A stretch of DNA of 40,287 nucleotides from an uncultured Bacteroidaceae bacterium (GTDB lineage: Bacteria > Bacteroidota > Bacteroidia > Bacteroidales > Bacteroidaceae). A program made the position numbers and the translations under genes. The notes beneath the pieces were generated by a model. It saw only the letters and a program-made list of their open reading frames with translations, did no database searches and was not told where the DNA came from. Each line of letters opens with the position of its first letter. Positions within the stretch are counted from its first letter, which is position 1. The stretch spans positions 1 to 40,287 of the forward strand of contig CAJOLW010000012.1 in the NCBI GenBank assembly GCA_905235525.1, written 5' to 3'. Shown piece by piece: positions 8,396 to 18,464 of this stretch.

Positions 8396-9613
8396 TTATT
8401 TACAGAGACGGCAATCCTCGCATTTGTCGAGTTCGCCACGGAAACGTTTCTCTACTTTCACATAGAGTTTCTGCCGGAGGGGTTCATACTTGATTTGATC
8501 GATGACCTGCCCCATGAATGCGTTTTTCAACAAAGTGCGTGCTTCTGTTTCAGGGATACCACGCTGGCGCATATAGAAAAGAGCCGTTTCGTCCATCACA
8601 CCGACTGTTGAACCATGGGCACACTTGACATCATCGGCATATATTTCGAGCATAGGTTGGGTGTACATGCGGGCATCAGAAGAAGCACAAAGATTGGCGT
8701 TTGTTTCTTGGGAAACTGTCTTCTGGGCATCTTTCTCAACAAAAATCTTACCGGCAAAAGCACCCACAGACTTTTCGTCCATCACATATTTGTAGAGTTC
8801 GTTAGACGTGCAGTTTGGTACCTCATGACGAATCAGCGTGTTGTTGTCAATGTGTTGCGACCCGCTGCCAATGGCACACCCGTTGAGGGTTATTTCTGCA
8901 TTCTCGCCTCGCAGATACACATCACACAAATTGCGAGTCAAACCATTGAACAAGGTGATGCTGTTGTGTTTGACAGAGCAATCACGCCCTTCCTGGATAT
9001 AGACATTGCAGAAACGGGAACAGAGTGGGGTGGTTTCTTCTATCTCATAGAGGTCAAGTCGAGCGTTGTCCTTGCAGACAACCTCCACCACTTGGGTGGT
9101 GAGGAATCTTTGTCTGTCGGCAGAATGGTCATTGATGATGACAGTGGCATCTGCTCCTTCTTCCATGACGATAAGGATGCGACGGTTCATCATGGTGGCA
9201 GCATCACCACGCAACCAGTGGTCCACTACGATAGGATCTTCCACCTGCTGATTCTTGGGGATATGGATGAACAGGGCATCGTGCACCAAGGCTGTGTTAA
9301 GTGCTGTGATGGCATCCTGCGTGTCGGCGATCTTGTGATAGTAGGGGCTTACATCAATAGGAGCATTTTTTATATTATATATGTACGCAGACGGCTTGAC
9401 TGTAAGCGGTGAGAATGAAACGCCATAGTTAGGCGCAAAGGCGGCATCAACATTCGTGTATTTGTAGCGTTCCACTTTCTTGCTTGGAAAACCTAAACGC
9501 TGAAAGGTGGAAAAGGCCTCATCACGCACGGCATTCATCACATCGCAACTCTTGCTTTTAATCAAGTCTGCAACCTCTTGGTATAATTCTATGTATTGCA
9601 ACTCACTCGTCAT
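8396..9613 (-). CDS. sufD: Fe-S cluster assembly protein SufD
   Basis: 405 aa, a SufB/SufD family beta-helix protein that pairs with SufB on the SufC ATPase. The family core is seen in IHIPKNQQVEDPIVVDHWLRG, NVYIQEGRDCSVKHNSITLF, SQHIDNNTLIRH and the C-terminal DDVKCAHGSTVGVMDETALF (the conserved KCxHG). The tail ends KCEDCRLCK, a CxxCxxC triplet (Cys398, 401, 404) absent from the E. coli protein. Its ATG overlaps the sufC TGA (ATGA), indicating translational coupling. Confidence 0.95.
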   Translation of the reverse strand: MTSELQYIELYQEVADLIKSKSCDVMNAVRDEAFSTFQRLGFPSKKVERYKYTNVDAAFAPNYGVSFSPLTVKPSAYIYNIKNAPIDVSPYYHKIADTQDAITALNTALVHDALFIHIPKNQQVEDPIVVDHWLRGDAATMMNRRILIVMEEGADATVIINDHSADRQRFLTTQVVEVVCKDNARLDLYEIEETTPLCSRFCNVYIQEGRDCSVKHNSITLFNGLTRNLCDVYLRGENAEITLNGCAIGSGSQHIDNNTLIRHEVPNCTSNELYKYVMDEKSVGAFAGKIFVEKDAQKTVSQETNANLCASSDARMYTQPMLEIYADDVKCAHGSTVGVMDETALFYMRQRGIPETEARTLLKNAFMGQVIDQIKYEPLRQKLYVKVEKRFRGELDKCEDCRLCK

Positions 9614-10359
9614 ACCAATTCCTCTTTTATCCAGTCAAAGCCCTTCTCTTCAATCAGACGGGCAAGGTCAGCCGTACCTGTCTTGACAATCTTGCCGTCA
9701 ATAAGCACATGTACGAAGTCGGGACGGATATAGTCCAGCAGTCGCTGATAGTGTGTGATGACGATGGCTGAGGTCTCTGCCGTGCGTAGTTTGTTGAACC
9801 CTTCGGCTACAATGCGGAGTGCGTCCACATCGAGTCCTGAATCCGTCTCATCGAGGATGCAGAACGTGGGCTCGAGCATCGCCATCTGGAAGATTTCGTT
9901 GCGTTTCCGCTCACCACCCGAAAAACCTTCGTTGACAGACCTGTTCATCAACTTTTGATCGATTTCCACTAGTTTGCGTTTCTCACGCATCACCTTGAGG
10001 AAGTCCGTTGATTTGAGCGGTTCCTTACCCTGTGCCTCACGGCGTGCATTCACAGCGGCACGCATAAAGTTGGTCATGCTGACACCTGGAATTTCGACTG
10101 GTGCTTGGAAGGACATGAAGACACCTTTTTGGGCACGTTCCTCGGGACTCATGGAAAGGAGATCTTGACCGTTGAACGTGATGCTACCCTCTGTCACTTC
10201 ATACGACGGGTTACCTACGATGACATTGGAAAGCGTTGATTTCCCAGCACCATTCGTACCCATCAGTGCATGAATCTCACCATCCTTTATGGTCAGATTG
10301 ATGCCTCTAAGTATTTCTTTGTCGCCGACTTTGGCGTGAAGATTTTTAATCTCTAACAT
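9610..10359 (-). CDS. sufC: Fe-S cluster assembly ATPase SufC
   Basis: 249 aa ABC-type ATPase of the SufBCD scaffold. Walker A is GTNGAGKS (34-41), the signature is SGGE (147-150), Walker B is ILDE (168-171) followed by TDSGLD, and the switch His is His203 (VITHYQRLL). The length is typical. It sits one base after sufB and overlaps sufD by four bases, the standard BCD order. Confidence 0.97.
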   Translation of the reverse strand: MLEIKNLHAKVGDKEILRGINLTIKDGEIHALMGTNGAGKSTLSNVIVGNPSYEVTEGSITFNGQDLLSMSPEERAQKGVFMSFQAPVEIPGVSMTNFMRAAVNARREAQGKEPLKSTDFLKVMREKRKLVEIDQKLMNRSVNEGFSGGERKRNEIFQMAMLEPTFCILDETDSGLDVDALRIVAEGFNKLRTAETSAIVITHYQRLLDYIRPDFVHVLIDGKIVKTGTADLARLIEEKGFDWIKEELV

Positions 10360-10360
10360 A

Positions 10361-11842
10361 TTATCCTACAGTTCCTTCAAGTGATACTGATAAAAGTTTT
10401 TGTGCCTCAACGGCGAATTCCATAGGGAGTTTGTTGATGACCTCCTTGGCATAACCATTCACGATAAGCCCAACAGCCTCCTCCGTGGAAATGCCACGTT
10501 GGTTGCAATAGAAGAGTTGATCTTCATTGATTTTGGATGTGGTGGCCTCATGTTCGACCGTAGCCGAGTTATTATGGATGTCCATATAAGGGAAAGTGTG
10601 AGCACCACACTGACTGCCTAACAGGAGAGAATCGCAAGAAGAGTAATTGCGTGCTCCATCAGCCTGCTTGCCTATTCTGACCAGTCCTCGATAGGAGTTC
10701 TGTGATTTTCCTGCCGAAATACCTTTGGAGATGATGGTGGAACGGGTGTTCTTTCCTAAATGAATCATCTTGGTACCCGTGTCCGCTTCTTGGTAGTGAT
10801 TAGTGACTGCAACACTATAAAATTCAGCCTGACTATTGTCACCTCGTAACACACAGGATGGGTACTTCCAGGTGATAGCAGAACCTGTCTCCACCTGGGT
10901 CCATGAGAGTTTGCTGTTCACCCCTCTCAGGTCACCCCGCTTGGTCACAAGATTCAGCACGCCGCCACGTCCCTCGGCGTCACCTGGATACCAGTTCTGA
11001 ACCGTCGAATACTTCACCTCCGCATGGTCCATCACCACAATCTCTACGATGGCAGCATGCAATTGATTCTCATCCCGCATAGGGGCTGTACAACCTTCCA
11101 GATAGGAAACGTACGAGCCTTCGTCACAGACAATCAAAGTGCGCTCGAATTGCCCCGTATTACGGGCATTGATGCGGAAATAGGTGGAGAGTTCCATCGG
11201 ACAGCGTGTGTTCTTGGGAATGTAAACAAAAGAGCCGTCGGAGAACACAGCGCTGTTAAGGGCTGCAAAGTAGTTGTCCTTGGGAGGTACCACGCTACCT
11301 AAATATTGCTTGACGAGGTCGGGGTAGTTTTTCACTGCCTCACTGATGGAGCAGAAAATGATGCCTTTCTCTGAGAGTTTTTCCTTGAAGGTGGTCTTGA
11401 CGGAAACACTATCCATCACGGCATCGACTGCTGTGCCAGAGAGTGCCAATCGCTCTTCAAGAGGAATGCCGAGTTTGTCAAAAGTCTTCATCAGTTCGGG
11501 ATCGATCTCTTCCACTGATTGAGGTCCTTTCTTGCTTTTGGCTGTCGGGTCGGCATAATAGGAGATGGCTTGATAGTCAATCTCTGGCAGGTGCACATGT
11601 CCCCACGTGGGTTGTACCTGCGTGAGCCAATAACGATAAGCCTCCAGACGGAACTGCAACAACCAGTCAGGTTCGTCCTTCTTCTTTGAAATGAGACGTA
11701 TCACCTCTTCGTTCAGCCCCTTCTCAATGATTTCGGTGTGTACATCGGTCGTGAACCCAAACTCATACTTCTTCTCCGCAATGCGCCGCACTAACTCATT
11801 CTTCTCAGGCTTGTTCTGCTGTCCGTTTTCTTGTTCGCTCAT
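10361..11842 (-). CDS. sufB: Fe-S cluster assembly protein SufB
   Basis: 493 aa scaffold subunit on which Fe-S clusters are assembled. It has the SufB core [59 protein letters not shown] (the invariant Cys of the scaffold) and [17 protein letters not shown]. The Lys/Glu-rich first 20 residues ([16 protein letters not shown]) look like a flexible lead. It starts 2 bp after cvpA on the shared transcript. Confidence 0.96.
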   Translation of the reverse strand: MSEQENGQQNKPEKNELVRRIAEKKYEFGFTTDVHTEIIEKGLNEEVIRLISKKKDEPDWLLQFRLEAYRYWLTQVQPTWGHVHLPEIDYQAISYYADPTAKSKKGPQSVEEIDPELMKTFDKLGIPLEERLALSGTAVDAVMDSVSVKTTFKEKLSEKGIIFCSISEAVKNYPDLVKQYLGSVVPPKDNYFAALNSAVFSDGSFVYIPKNTRCPMELSTYFRINARNTGQFERTLIVCDEGSYVSYLEGCTAPMRDENQLHAAIVEIVVMDHAEVKYSTVQNWYPGDAEGRGGVLNLVTKRGDLRGVNSKLSWTQVETGSAITWKYPSCVLRGDNSQAEFYSVAVTNHYQEADTGTKMIHLGKNTRSTIISKGISAGKSQNSYRGLVRIGKQADGARNYSSCDSLLLGSQCGAHTFPYMDIHNNSATVEHEATTSKINEDQLFYCNQRGISTEEAVGLIVNGYAKEVINKLPMEFAVEAQKLLSVSLEGTVG

Positions 11843-11844
11843 TC

Positions 11845-12414
11845 CTATTTCTTTGTGGGGTTGATTTTCTCCTTGGCCTTGTCCACCACAGGCTTCAGAC
11901 CCGATTTGGGTTCACATCCGTTGGCGATTTCCGTAGGGTCGGTCACCAGCAGAATGTCAGGGATCACCACCTGCGTAGCATGCTTCATTTGGTAATAGAG
12001 TTCTGAACGCTCTCCCAACTTCTGTGGCTTAAAGCCTGCATTGCTGGCGATGAAATCGAAGAGGTTGAGCGCTATGCTTAACATCAAGGCATAACAAACC
12101 ACGCCGACTAATGCGCCAATTATGCGATTGAGGAAGTTGAGTTTGAGTTTCTTGAAAAACTCTGTGAGGAATGCGGCAAGCCATCCCAGTGCAATGGGCA
12201 CAACGATGACAATCAGCACGAAAGCGATGAGTCTTCCGAAGCCGATGCTGGCACCCGTCTTGTCTGCCAAGAAGTCACCAAACTGATGATAGAGTGTGGC
12301 AGCGATAAGCAGACCAACTGCCACACCCAGAAAATGTGCCACCTGTTTGAATGCGCCTTGCTTGTACCCAATGACAGCACCCACAATCAGCACAATATAG
12401 ATGAGTATATCCAT
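11845..12414 (-). CDS. cvpA: CvpA family membrane protein
   Basis: 189 aa from the ATG at 12414 (a TTG two codons earlier also fits). The first half has four hydrophobic segments at about 2-22, 28-48, 63-85 and 100-125, with the family sequence [16 protein letters not shown] and later [12 protein letters not shown]. The polar C-terminal 50 residues are probably cytoplasmic. CvpA proteins are inner-membrane proteins linked to colicin V production and envelope stress, with an unknown molecular role. The position between infB and sufB may reflect shared transcription rather than shared function. Confidence 0.88.
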   Translation of the reverse strand: MDILIYIVLIVGAVIGYKQGAFKQVAHFLGVAVGLLIAATLYHQFGDFLADKTGASIGFGRLIAFVLIVIVVPIALGWLAAFLTEFFKKLKLNFLNRIIGALVGVVCYALMLSIALNLFDFIASNAGFKPQKLGERSELYYQMKHATQVVIPDILLVTDPTEIANGCEPKSGLKPVVDKAKEKINPTKK

Positions 12415-12444
12415 ACCCAATGATCAATTTTCAAATGTGAATTA

Positions 12445-15324
12445 TCAAAGTTTCGTTTTCACTTCTACTTCTGTATAAGTTTCGAGCACGTCACCTTCAC
12501 GGATGTCATTGTAGTTGACGATGGAGATACCACATTCGAAGTCTCGACCCACCTCTTTCACATCGTCCTTGAAACGCTTGAGGGCAAGGATTTCGCCTGT
12601 GTGTACCACAATACCGTCGCGCACTACACGCACCTTGTCGTTGCGGTGTACTTTTCCTTCTGTCACCCAGCAACCAGCCACGGTGCCAACCTTCGTGATG
12701 TGATAAACCTGACGCACTTCCACTTGGGCTGTGACTTCCTCTTTCAATGTTGGAGCCAACATACCTTCCATCGCGTCCTTTACCTCCTCGATGGCATCGT
12801 AAATGATAGAGTAGAGGCGGATATCCACACCATACTGCTCTGCCAGACGACGTGCAGCAGCGGATGGTCGCACTTGGAATCCAATGATGATGACGTTGTC
12901 GGAAGCATGTGCCAGTTCCACATCGTTCTCGCTGATCTGACCCACAGCCTTATGGATGACATTCACCTGGATTTTCTCGGTGGAGAGTTTGATGAGTGAG
13001 TCGGAGAGTGCCTCGATAGAGCCGTCCACGTCGCCCTTCACCACCAAATTGAGTTCCTTGAAATCGCCCAAAGCGATACGACGGCCCAATTCATCCAGTG
13101 TCAAACGTGTCTGGGTGCGGAGACCTTGTTCACGCTTCAACTGTTCACGCTTATTGCAGATCTCGCGGGCTTCTTGTTCTGTTTCCATCACATGGAACGT
13201 GTCACCTGCTGTCGGTGCACCATTCAAACCCAGAATCACTGCTGGTTCAGCGGGTAATGCCTGTTCGATGCGCTGACCGCGTTCGTTGAACATAGCCTTG
13301 ATACGTCCGTAGTGTGTACCTGCCAAAACGATGTCACCTTGATGGAGTGTACCATTCTGAACTAACACTGTTGCCACATAACCACGTCCCTTGTCAAGCG
13401 ATGATTCAATGATGGAACCTGTCGCTTTACGGTTGGGGTTGGCTTTGAGGTCCAACATCTCGGCTTCAAGCAACACCTTGTCCATCAGTTCCTCTACGCC
13501 AATGCCTTTCTTGGCACTGATGTCCTGACTCTGGTACTTGCCACCCCATTCCTCCACAAGGAGATTCATGGCAGACAATTGTTCCTTGATTTTGTCGGGA
13601 TTGGCTCCTGGCTTATCAATCTTGTTGATGGCAAACACCATCGGTACACCTGCCGCCTGAGCGTGTGCGATTGCCTCCTTGGTTTGAGGCATCACGTCAT
13701 CATCGGCAGCAATGATGATAATAGCAATATCGGTCACTTGGGCACCACGGGCACGCATGGCGGTGAACGCCTCGTGACCAGGGGTGTCGAGGAAGGTGAT
13801 CTTGCGACCATCCTTCAATTTGACCTTGTAAGCACCGATGTGCTGTGTGATACCACCCGCTTCACCGGCAATCACGTTGGTGTTGCGAATATAGTCGAGG
13901 AGTGAAGTCTTACCGTGGTCAACGTGACCCATCACCGTGATGATGGGGGCACGTCTTTCAAGGTCTTCCTCCTTGTCTTCTGCTTCTTCAATGGCGTTAG
14001 ACACTTCACCTGACACGTATTGTGTGGTGAAGCCAAACTCCTCTGCCACGATATTGATGGTTTCTGCATCCAGACGCTGATTGATGCTCACCATAATACC
14101 GATAGACATACAAGTGGCAATGACTTGGTTCACAGTAATGTCCATCATCGTCGCGAGTTCATTGGCAGTTACGAACTCTGTAATCTTCAGCACCTTACTT
14201 TCTGCGTTCTCAGCCATTTCTTCCTCCGCCATACGCTCATGGATGGCTTGGCGCTTGTCCTTGCGGTACTTCACGCCCTTCTTCTCCTGCTTGGCGGTGA
14301 GACGTGCCAACGTCTCTTTTACCTGCTTTGCCACTTCCTCCTCCGTCAGTTCTTGTGGCTTGGGAGGTTGCTTCTTTTTGTTCTTCTTCTTGCCTTGACC
14401 CTGTTGCTGAACCTGTTGGTTCTTCTGCTGTGGGGCATTGTTGGAACCTTGTTTGCCGCCCTGCTTCTTTCCCTGCCCCTGTTGGTTGGCGGAATTGTTC
14501 TGCTTGGCTGCAGCATCTATGTCAATCTTATTGGTGTTGATGCGGTTGCGCTTCTTCTTGGGCGCATTTCCAGCCTGTGCATCACCTTGTGCCTGCTGAC
14601 GCTCCTTACGACGCTCAGCCTTGCTCTTGCGGTCAGGACGTGTCTTGCTGTTCAGGCTCGACAAGTCGATGAAGCCCACCTGCTTGAACTGCACACTGGC
14701 TTCAGCAGGTGCAGCAAGATGATAGACACCATTCTCGTCCTGCTCCAATCTGTCGGCTGGAGACTGTTTGGACTTCTTCTTCGCAGCAGGTTCCTTCTTT
14801 GTAGAATCCTCTTCTGCAGGGGCGGCTTTCTTTTGTTCAACAGGTGGAGAAGGAGTCTTTTCCATCTTCTCTGGTTCCACTTGGGTCGGAGCCTTTTCCT
14901 GAGGTGCAGGAGTGGAAGGTTGAGGTTCGGCTTTTGTTTCTTGTTTAGGACTGGCCTCTTCTTTCTTCAGGTCGTTGATGTTGCCAACAATCTTCAGTTG
15001 AGGCTTTTTAGCAGCCATTTCCTTCTTAAGGCGTTCTTTCTCCAGTTTTTCCTTTTCCTGTCGTTCTTTTTCACGGGCAGCCTGCTGACGTTCCTTCTTT
15101 TCCTGTTGTTCCTTCACCTTCTGGTTCTGGATCTTCTGCTTCGTCTCGGCATTCTGTTTCATGTCTTCACCGAACTCTTTCTGAAGCAACTCATATTGCT
15201 CGTCCGTGATTTTGGCGTTTGGCGTCGCGTCTTGAAGCGCCAAACCCTTCTTCTGCAGGAATTCAGCCACGGTGTTGATTCCTACATTCAATTCTTTTAA
15301 TGCTTTGTTCAGTCTTACTGCCAT
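12445..15324 (-). CDS. infB: Translation initiation factor IF-2
   Basis: 959 aa GTPase that brings initiator tRNA to the 30S subunit. The IF2_N module is at 1-55. A long charged low-complexity linker (about 60-360) is rich in Lys, Glu, Gln and Pro. A second IF2_N region lies at about 378-435. The G domain has G1 GHVDHGKT (466-473), G2 [10 protein letters not shown] (490-499), G3 DTPGH (513-517), G4 NKID (567-570) and G5 SAKK (603-606). C-terminal beta-barrel and fMet-tRNA-binding domains follow. Long IF-2 linkers are usual in Bacteroidetes. A heptamer-repeat region separates it from nusA, so its leader is unusual. Confidence 0.98.
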   Translation of the reverse strand: MAVRLNKALKELNVGINTVAEFLQKKGLALQDATPNAKITDEQYELLQKEFGEDMKQNAETKQKIQNQKVKEQQEKKERQQAAREKERQEKEKLEKERLKKEMAAKKPQLKIVGNINDLKKEEASPKQETKAEPQPSTPAPQEKAPTQVEPEKMEKTPSPPVEQKKAAPAEEDSTKKEPAAKKKSKQSPADRLEQDENGVYHLAAPAEASVQFKQVGFIDLSSLNSKTRPDRKSKAERRKERQQAQGDAQAGNAPKKKRNRINTNKIDIDAAAKQNNSANQQGQGKKQGGKQGSNNAPQQKNQQVQQQGQGKKKNKKKQPPKPQELTEEEVAKQVKETLARLTAKQEKKGVKYRKDKRQAIHERMAEEEMAENAESKVLKITEFVTANELATMMDITVNQVIATCMSIGIMVSINQRLDAETINIVAEEFGFTTQYVSGEVSNAIEEAEDKEEDLERRAPIITVMGHVDHGKTSLLDYIRNTNVIAGEAGGITQHIGAYKVKLKDGRKITFLDTPGHEAFTAMRARGAQVTDIAIIIIAADDDVMPQTKEAIAHAQAAGVPMVFAINKIDKPGANPDKIKEQLSAMNLLVEEWGGKYQSQDISAKKGIGVEELMDKVLLEAEMLDLKANPNRKATGSIIESSLDKGRGYVATVLVQNGTLHQGDIVLAGTHYGRIKAMFNERGQRIEQALPAEPAVILGLNGAPTAGDTFHVMETEQEAREICNKREQLKREQGLRTQTRLTLDELGRRIALGDFKELNLVVKGDVDGSIEALSDSLIKLSTEKIQVNVIHKAVGQISENDVELAHASDNVIIIGFQVRPSAAARRLAEQYGVDIRLYSIIYDAIEEVKDAMEGMLAPTLKEEVTAQVEVRQVYHITKVGTVAGCWVTEGKVHRNDKVRVVRDGIVVHTGEILALKRFKDDVKEVGRDFECGISIVNYNDIREGDVLETYTEVEVKTKL

Positions 15325-15336
15325 ATAAACCTTTTT

Positions 15337-15441
15337 AATTAGGAATTAGGAGTTGGGAATTAGGAATTGGCTATCCAATTAGGGTTCTCATTAGGTGCAC
15401 CCCGCATGGCAACTTCTCATTCCTCATTCCTCATTCCTCAT
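15337..15441. repeat. Two opposed heptamer arrays between nusA and infB
   Basis: The left array (15337-15370) reads AATTAGG twice, AGTTGGG, AATTAGG, then AATTGG, all in 7-base register; one more AATTAGG is at 15377-15383. The right array (15413-15440) reads CTTCTCA then TTCCTCA three times. On the nusA-to-infB transcript these become TGAGGAA units followed by CCTAATT units ending about 12 bases before the infB start. No TAnnTTTG box is present here, so this is a leader or spacer rather than a promoter array. Confidence 0.85.
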
Positions 15442-15446
15442 CAAAT

Positions 15447-16712
15447 TTATTCTTCAAATTCTGCCTTCAAGATGCGGAGCACTTCGTCCACTGTGTCCTC
15501 TTCAAGGTCAGCCTTCTCAACCAACATGGCACGTGGAGCACCCAATACGGCTTTTGCTGTATCCAGGCCAATGCCCTTAATGGCATCAATAATCCATGGT
15601 TCGATTTCATCGGTGAACTCATCCAGGTAGATGTCTTCCTCGTCAGGTTCTTCACCGTTCAGTTCACGGAATACATCAATAGTATAGCCTGTCAGCATAC
15701 TTGCCAATTTGATGTTGTCACCATTCTTACCGATAGCGAGACTCACCTGGTCTGGTTGCAGATACACCTCAGCCTTTTTCTTCTCTTCGTCAAGCGAAAT
15801 GGAAGACACCGATGCGGGGCTGAGTGAACGCTGGATGAACAACTTGATATTGTTCGTGTAATTGATGACGTCAATGTTTTCGTTGTGCAACTCACGTACG
15901 ATGCCGTGAATGCGGCTACCTTTCACACCAACACAAGCACCTACAGGGTCGATGCGCTCGTTGTAACTTTCCACTGCGATCTTGGCTCTTTCGCCAGGGA
16001 TGCGGGCAATTCTCTGTACGGTGATGAGACCATCGTTGATCTCGGGAACTTCCTGCTCCAACAAGCGACGCAGGAAATCGGGAGATGTACGAGAGAGGAT
16101 GATTTTGGGATTGTTGTTCAGGTTGTCCACACGGAGCACCACGGCACGTGCCGTCTCACCCTTGCGGAAGAAGTCACCGGGAATCTGTTCGTTCTTCGGC
16201 AACAGCAGTTCGTTACCCTCATCATCGAGTAACAGCATCTCACGCTTCCAAATCTGATACACCTCGCCACTGACGATCTGTCCCACCTTGTCTGCATACT
16301 TGTTGTAGAGGTTGTCGTGCTCAAGGTCGAGAATCTTGCTTGCCATTGTCTGGCGAAGGGTCAAGATGGCACGACGGCCAAACTTGGCAAATTCCACCTT
16401 TTCACTCACTTCTTCACCAACCTCAAAGTCTTTGTCAATCTTTTGGGCTTCAGAGAGACTGATTTCTGCATTTTCGTTCTTGACCTCTCCGTCCTCTACC
16501 ACCACGCGGTTGCGGTAGATTTCGAAGTCACCCTTGTCAGGGTTCACAATCACGTCAAAGTTCTCGTCCGAACCATACGTCTTTTGCAATACGCTGCGGA
16601 AACTGTCTTCAATCACACTCACCAGAGTGGTTCTGTCAATGTTCTTCGTCTCCTTGAAGTCCTTGAAAGTATCAATCAAGTTGACACGTTCTGAAATTTT
16701 CTTTGTAGCCAT
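15447..16712 (-). CDS. nusA: Transcription termination/antitermination factor NusA
   Basis: 421 aa. The N-terminal RNA-polymerase-binding domain covers about 1-130 and contains VIEDSFRSVLQKTYG. The S1 domain is about 140-205 (GQIVSGEVYQIWKREMLLL). Two KH domains follow, marked by ERIDPVGACVGVKGSRI and VSLAIGKNGDNIKLAS. The C-terminus has a short helical DAIKGIGLDTAKAVLG region in place of the acidic repeats of E. coli NusA, consistent with non-proteobacterial NusA. Gene order rimP-nusA-infB is the conserved bacterial arrangement. Confidence 0.97.
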   Translation of the reverse strand: MATKKISERVNLIDTFKDFKETKNIDRTTLVSVIEDSFRSVLQKTYGSDENFDVIVNPDKGDFEIYRNRVVVEDGEVKNENAEISLSEAQKIDKDFEVGEEVSEKVEFAKFGRRAILTLRQTMASKILDLEHDNLYNKYADKVGQIVSGEVYQIWKREMLLLDDEGNELLLPKNEQIPGDFFRKGETARAVVLRVDNLNNNPKIILSRTSPDFLRRLLEQEVPEINDGLITVQRIARIPGERAKIAVESYNERIDPVGACVGVKGSRIHGIVRELHNENIDVINYTNNIKLFIQRSLSPASVSSISLDEEKKKAEVYLQPDQVSLAIGKNGDNIKLASMLTGYTIDVFRELNGEEPDEEDIYLDEFTDEIEPWIIDAIKGIGLDTAKAVLGAPRAMLVEKADLEEDTVDEVLRILKAEFEE

Positions 16713-16724
16713 TTTATCGTTGTT

Positions 16725-17192
16725 TTATTTGAAATCAATAATAGCCTTCACCCACTTCACGTCACCATAGCCGAAGGTCTTGTCCACTTCTACCATCTGT
16801 GGGCGCTTCTTCCCTTCCAACTTCTGTTTTTCCATCACTGTCACCACAAAGTTCTGCTCATCGGCGCTCTTCATCATACCTTCCATCTTTTTGCCCTCAG
16901 CAGTTAGCAGTTCCACGTCGTAACCAATGATGTTGATGTACTGCTGCAGCACTTTGAATGGCTGGCCGATGCCAGCCGAACCCACTTCTAACTCGAAGTC
17001 TTCCACGTCGCGGTCGAAATGTTCCTCAATGAAACGGCTCAACTCACAGCAGTCTTCAATCCATACACCATCCTTGTGGTCAATCTCCACCGTGATCTTG
17101 TTTTGTTCGTCTACAGTAGCATCTACCAAGAAATACTCCTTGCCCTCCAACCATTCGAGAGCCAATTCTTTCACTTTGTTTTTGTCAATCAT
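16725..17192 (-). CDS. rimP: Ribosome maturation factor RimP
   Basis: 155 aa factor for 30S subunit maturation. The N-terminal domain contains DCCELSRFIEEHFDRDVEDFELEV followed by the family signature GSAGIGQPFK; the C-terminal domain is SH3-like (LLTAEGKKMEGMM). The length is normal. It is the first gene of the large minus-strand block, 12 bp before nusA, and is preceded by a structured leader and a good promoter. Confidence 0.94.
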   Translation of the reverse strand: MIDKNKVKELALEWLEGKEYFLVDATVDEQNKITVEIDHKDGVWIEDCCELSRFIEEHFDRDVEDFELEVGSAGIGQPFKVLQQYINIIGYDVELLTAEGKKMEGMMKSADEQNFVVTVMEKQKLEGKKRPQMVEVDKTFGYGDVKWVKAIIDFK

Positions 17193-17237
17193 ACATTAAA
17201 ATTCTTACAATCAGCCGCGAGTCATCGGGCTTAATGA

Positions 17238-17299
17238 GAATGAGGTTCTTTTCTTCCCTATTGGCAAAGAAAAGAGGGAACTTTTCAGTCCCCTCATTC
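17238..17299 (-). promoter_or_regulatory. Structured 5' leader of the rimP-nusA-infB operon
   Basis: Near the predicted 5' end of the transcript GAATGAGG (17299-17292) is complementary to CCTCATTC (17245-17238), a perfect 8-bp closing stem. Inside it CTTTTCTT can pair with AAGAAAAG, and alternatively TTCCCT with AGGGAA. The mutually exclusive inner pairings could be regulatory; that is inference. Confidence 0.45.
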
Positions 17300-17309
17300 A
17301 TTTCGACTG

Positions 17310-17341
17310 CAAAGATACGGCGTTTTTTTCATTCAACCAAA
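17310..17341 (-). promoter_or_regulatory. Promoter of the rimP-nusA-infB-cvpA-suf-ribF block
   Basis: On the minus strand TTTG (17341-17338) is followed after 20 bases by TATCTTTG (17317-17310), close to the Bacteroidetes consensus TTTG-N19/20-TAnnTTTG. The start is expected near 17302, leaving a leader of about 110 nt. The stretch 17342-17519 is AT-rich and shows no other element. Confidence 0.75.
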
Positions 17342-17519
17342 TTTCTCTACACTTTTTTCTCGTCTGCTGTCATACTTTATTTATCAAGGTGTATTTCACT
17401 TGGCTTATGGTGTTTTTTCCGATCCATTTTTTACAATGTGCCAGAGATTCATAGAAAGGTGGAAGAAATCTCCTATTTTTCAACAAAAAAGGAATCAAAA
17501 TGAAAAAAACTCTCTATTT

Positions 17520-17553
17520 CTAATTCCTAACTCCTAACTTTTTATTACCTTTG
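17520..17553 (+). promoter_or_regulatory. Heptamer-array promoter of the VTC gene cluster
   Basis: Three 7-base units CTAATTC, CTAACTC, CTAACTT (17520-17540) lead directly into TACCTTTG (17546-17553). The array occupies the place of the -33 element. The same arrangement, almost base for base, occurs on the minus strand ahead of rpsO. Confidence 0.65.
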
Positions 17554-17610
17554 CCCCGATTTTTCACCAAAACCACTTTTACAAACCAAAATCACGCCTC
17601 GGAGCAAAAT

Positions 17611-18402
17611 ATGGGTAACGATGACAGCGCCATCAAGGAACTTCTAGATTCGATGACTCCTATTACATTGGAAGAAATGTCAGACATTTGTCTGATGAAT
17701 CGCCTCGACACCAAATATGTGGCATCGAAGGCGCAGTTGGTGCAGTTGCTCAAATTGGTGCAGGATAAGTATTATGTGCAAGAGACATTGGAAAGGCGCA
17801 TCATTCCTTATCTGACCACATATTACGATACCGACAATCACTTGATGTACACGATGCATCATAACGGAAGGGCAAGACGCATGAAGGTGAGGGTGAGAAC
17901 GTATGTGGCAAGCCACTTGACGTTTTTGGAGGTGAAGAACAAGAATAACCATGCACGAACGAAGAAGAAGAGGATAGAGGTGCCTTCGCAGGATGACTTC
18001 AGAGGAGTGGAGGGGGCACACGAGTTGGTGCAACGGAAAACAGGACTGGATTTGGATAGGCTGAACGCTGTGGTGAGAAATCAGTTTGACCGTGTGACAT
18101 TGGTGAACAAGGGAAAGACCGAACGTCTGACGATTGACTTCAACATCGGTTTTCACAATTTCGAGACGGATCATGACCACGGCACAGACCAACTGGTCAT
18201 CATCGAACTGAAACGGGATGGTAATGTGTTTTCGCCTGTGTGCAACCTTTTGCGTGACATTCACGTGCACCCGACGGGCTTTTCAAAGTGTTGCATCGGC
18301 ATGGCGCTGACCGACCCAGGACTAAAACAGAACAATTTCAAACCTAAACTCCGAAATCTGGAGAAAATCAACGGGAGACGCTTCATCGACCACGAACTGT
18401 AA
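17611..18402 (+). CDS. VTC-domain (polyphosphate polymerase-like) protein
   Basis: 263 aa from the ATG at 17611, preceded by GGAG; a TTG 60 bp upstream lies in the promoter box and is rejected. It has the CYTH/VTC tunnel-fold residues: MNRLDTKYVAS, TTYYDTDN, RRMKVRVRTY, TFLEVKNK, KKKRIEVP, RLTIDFNI and VIIELK. In yeast Vtc4 this domain polymerises ATP gamma-phosphate into polyphosphate. Activity here is inferred. There is no membrane span, so the protein is probably cytoplasmic and docks on the DUF4956 membrane partner encoded next. VTC-DUF4956 pairs are known across bacteria, often with a CotH kinase, which is absent here. Confidence 0.88.
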   Translation: MGNDDSAIKELLDSMTPITLEEMSDICLMNRLDTKYVASKAQLVQLLKLVQDKYYVQETLERRIIPYLTTYYDTDNHLMYTMHHNGRARRMKVRVRTYVASHLTFLEVKNKNNHARTKKKRIEVPSQDDFRGVEGAHELVQRKTGLDLDRLNAVVRNQFDRVTLVNKGKTERLTIDFNIGFHNFETDHDHGTDQLVIIELKRDGNVFSPVCNLLRDIHVHPTGFSKCCIGMALTDPGLKQNNFKPKLRNLEKINGRRFIDHEL

Positions 18403-18430
18403 CTAACCCATGTGCAGGGCGTCTTTTCTT

Positions 18431-18458
18431 CAAAATTGTAAATAGCAAAATTGTAAAT
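18431..18458 (+). repeat. 13-bp direct repeat between VTC and DUF4956 genes
   Basis: CAAAATTGTAAAT occurs at 18431-18443 and 18446-18458, a 15-base period, ending seven bases before the next start codon. It may affect ribosome access; its role is unknown. Confidence 0.8.
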
Positions 18459-18464
18459 ATATTT

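Noticed and set aside
14020-15300. Long plus-strand frame (426 codons) opposite infB
   Set aside because: Leu/Phe-rich translation is the mirror of the Lys/Glu/Gln-rich IF-2 linker; infB is certain on the other strand.
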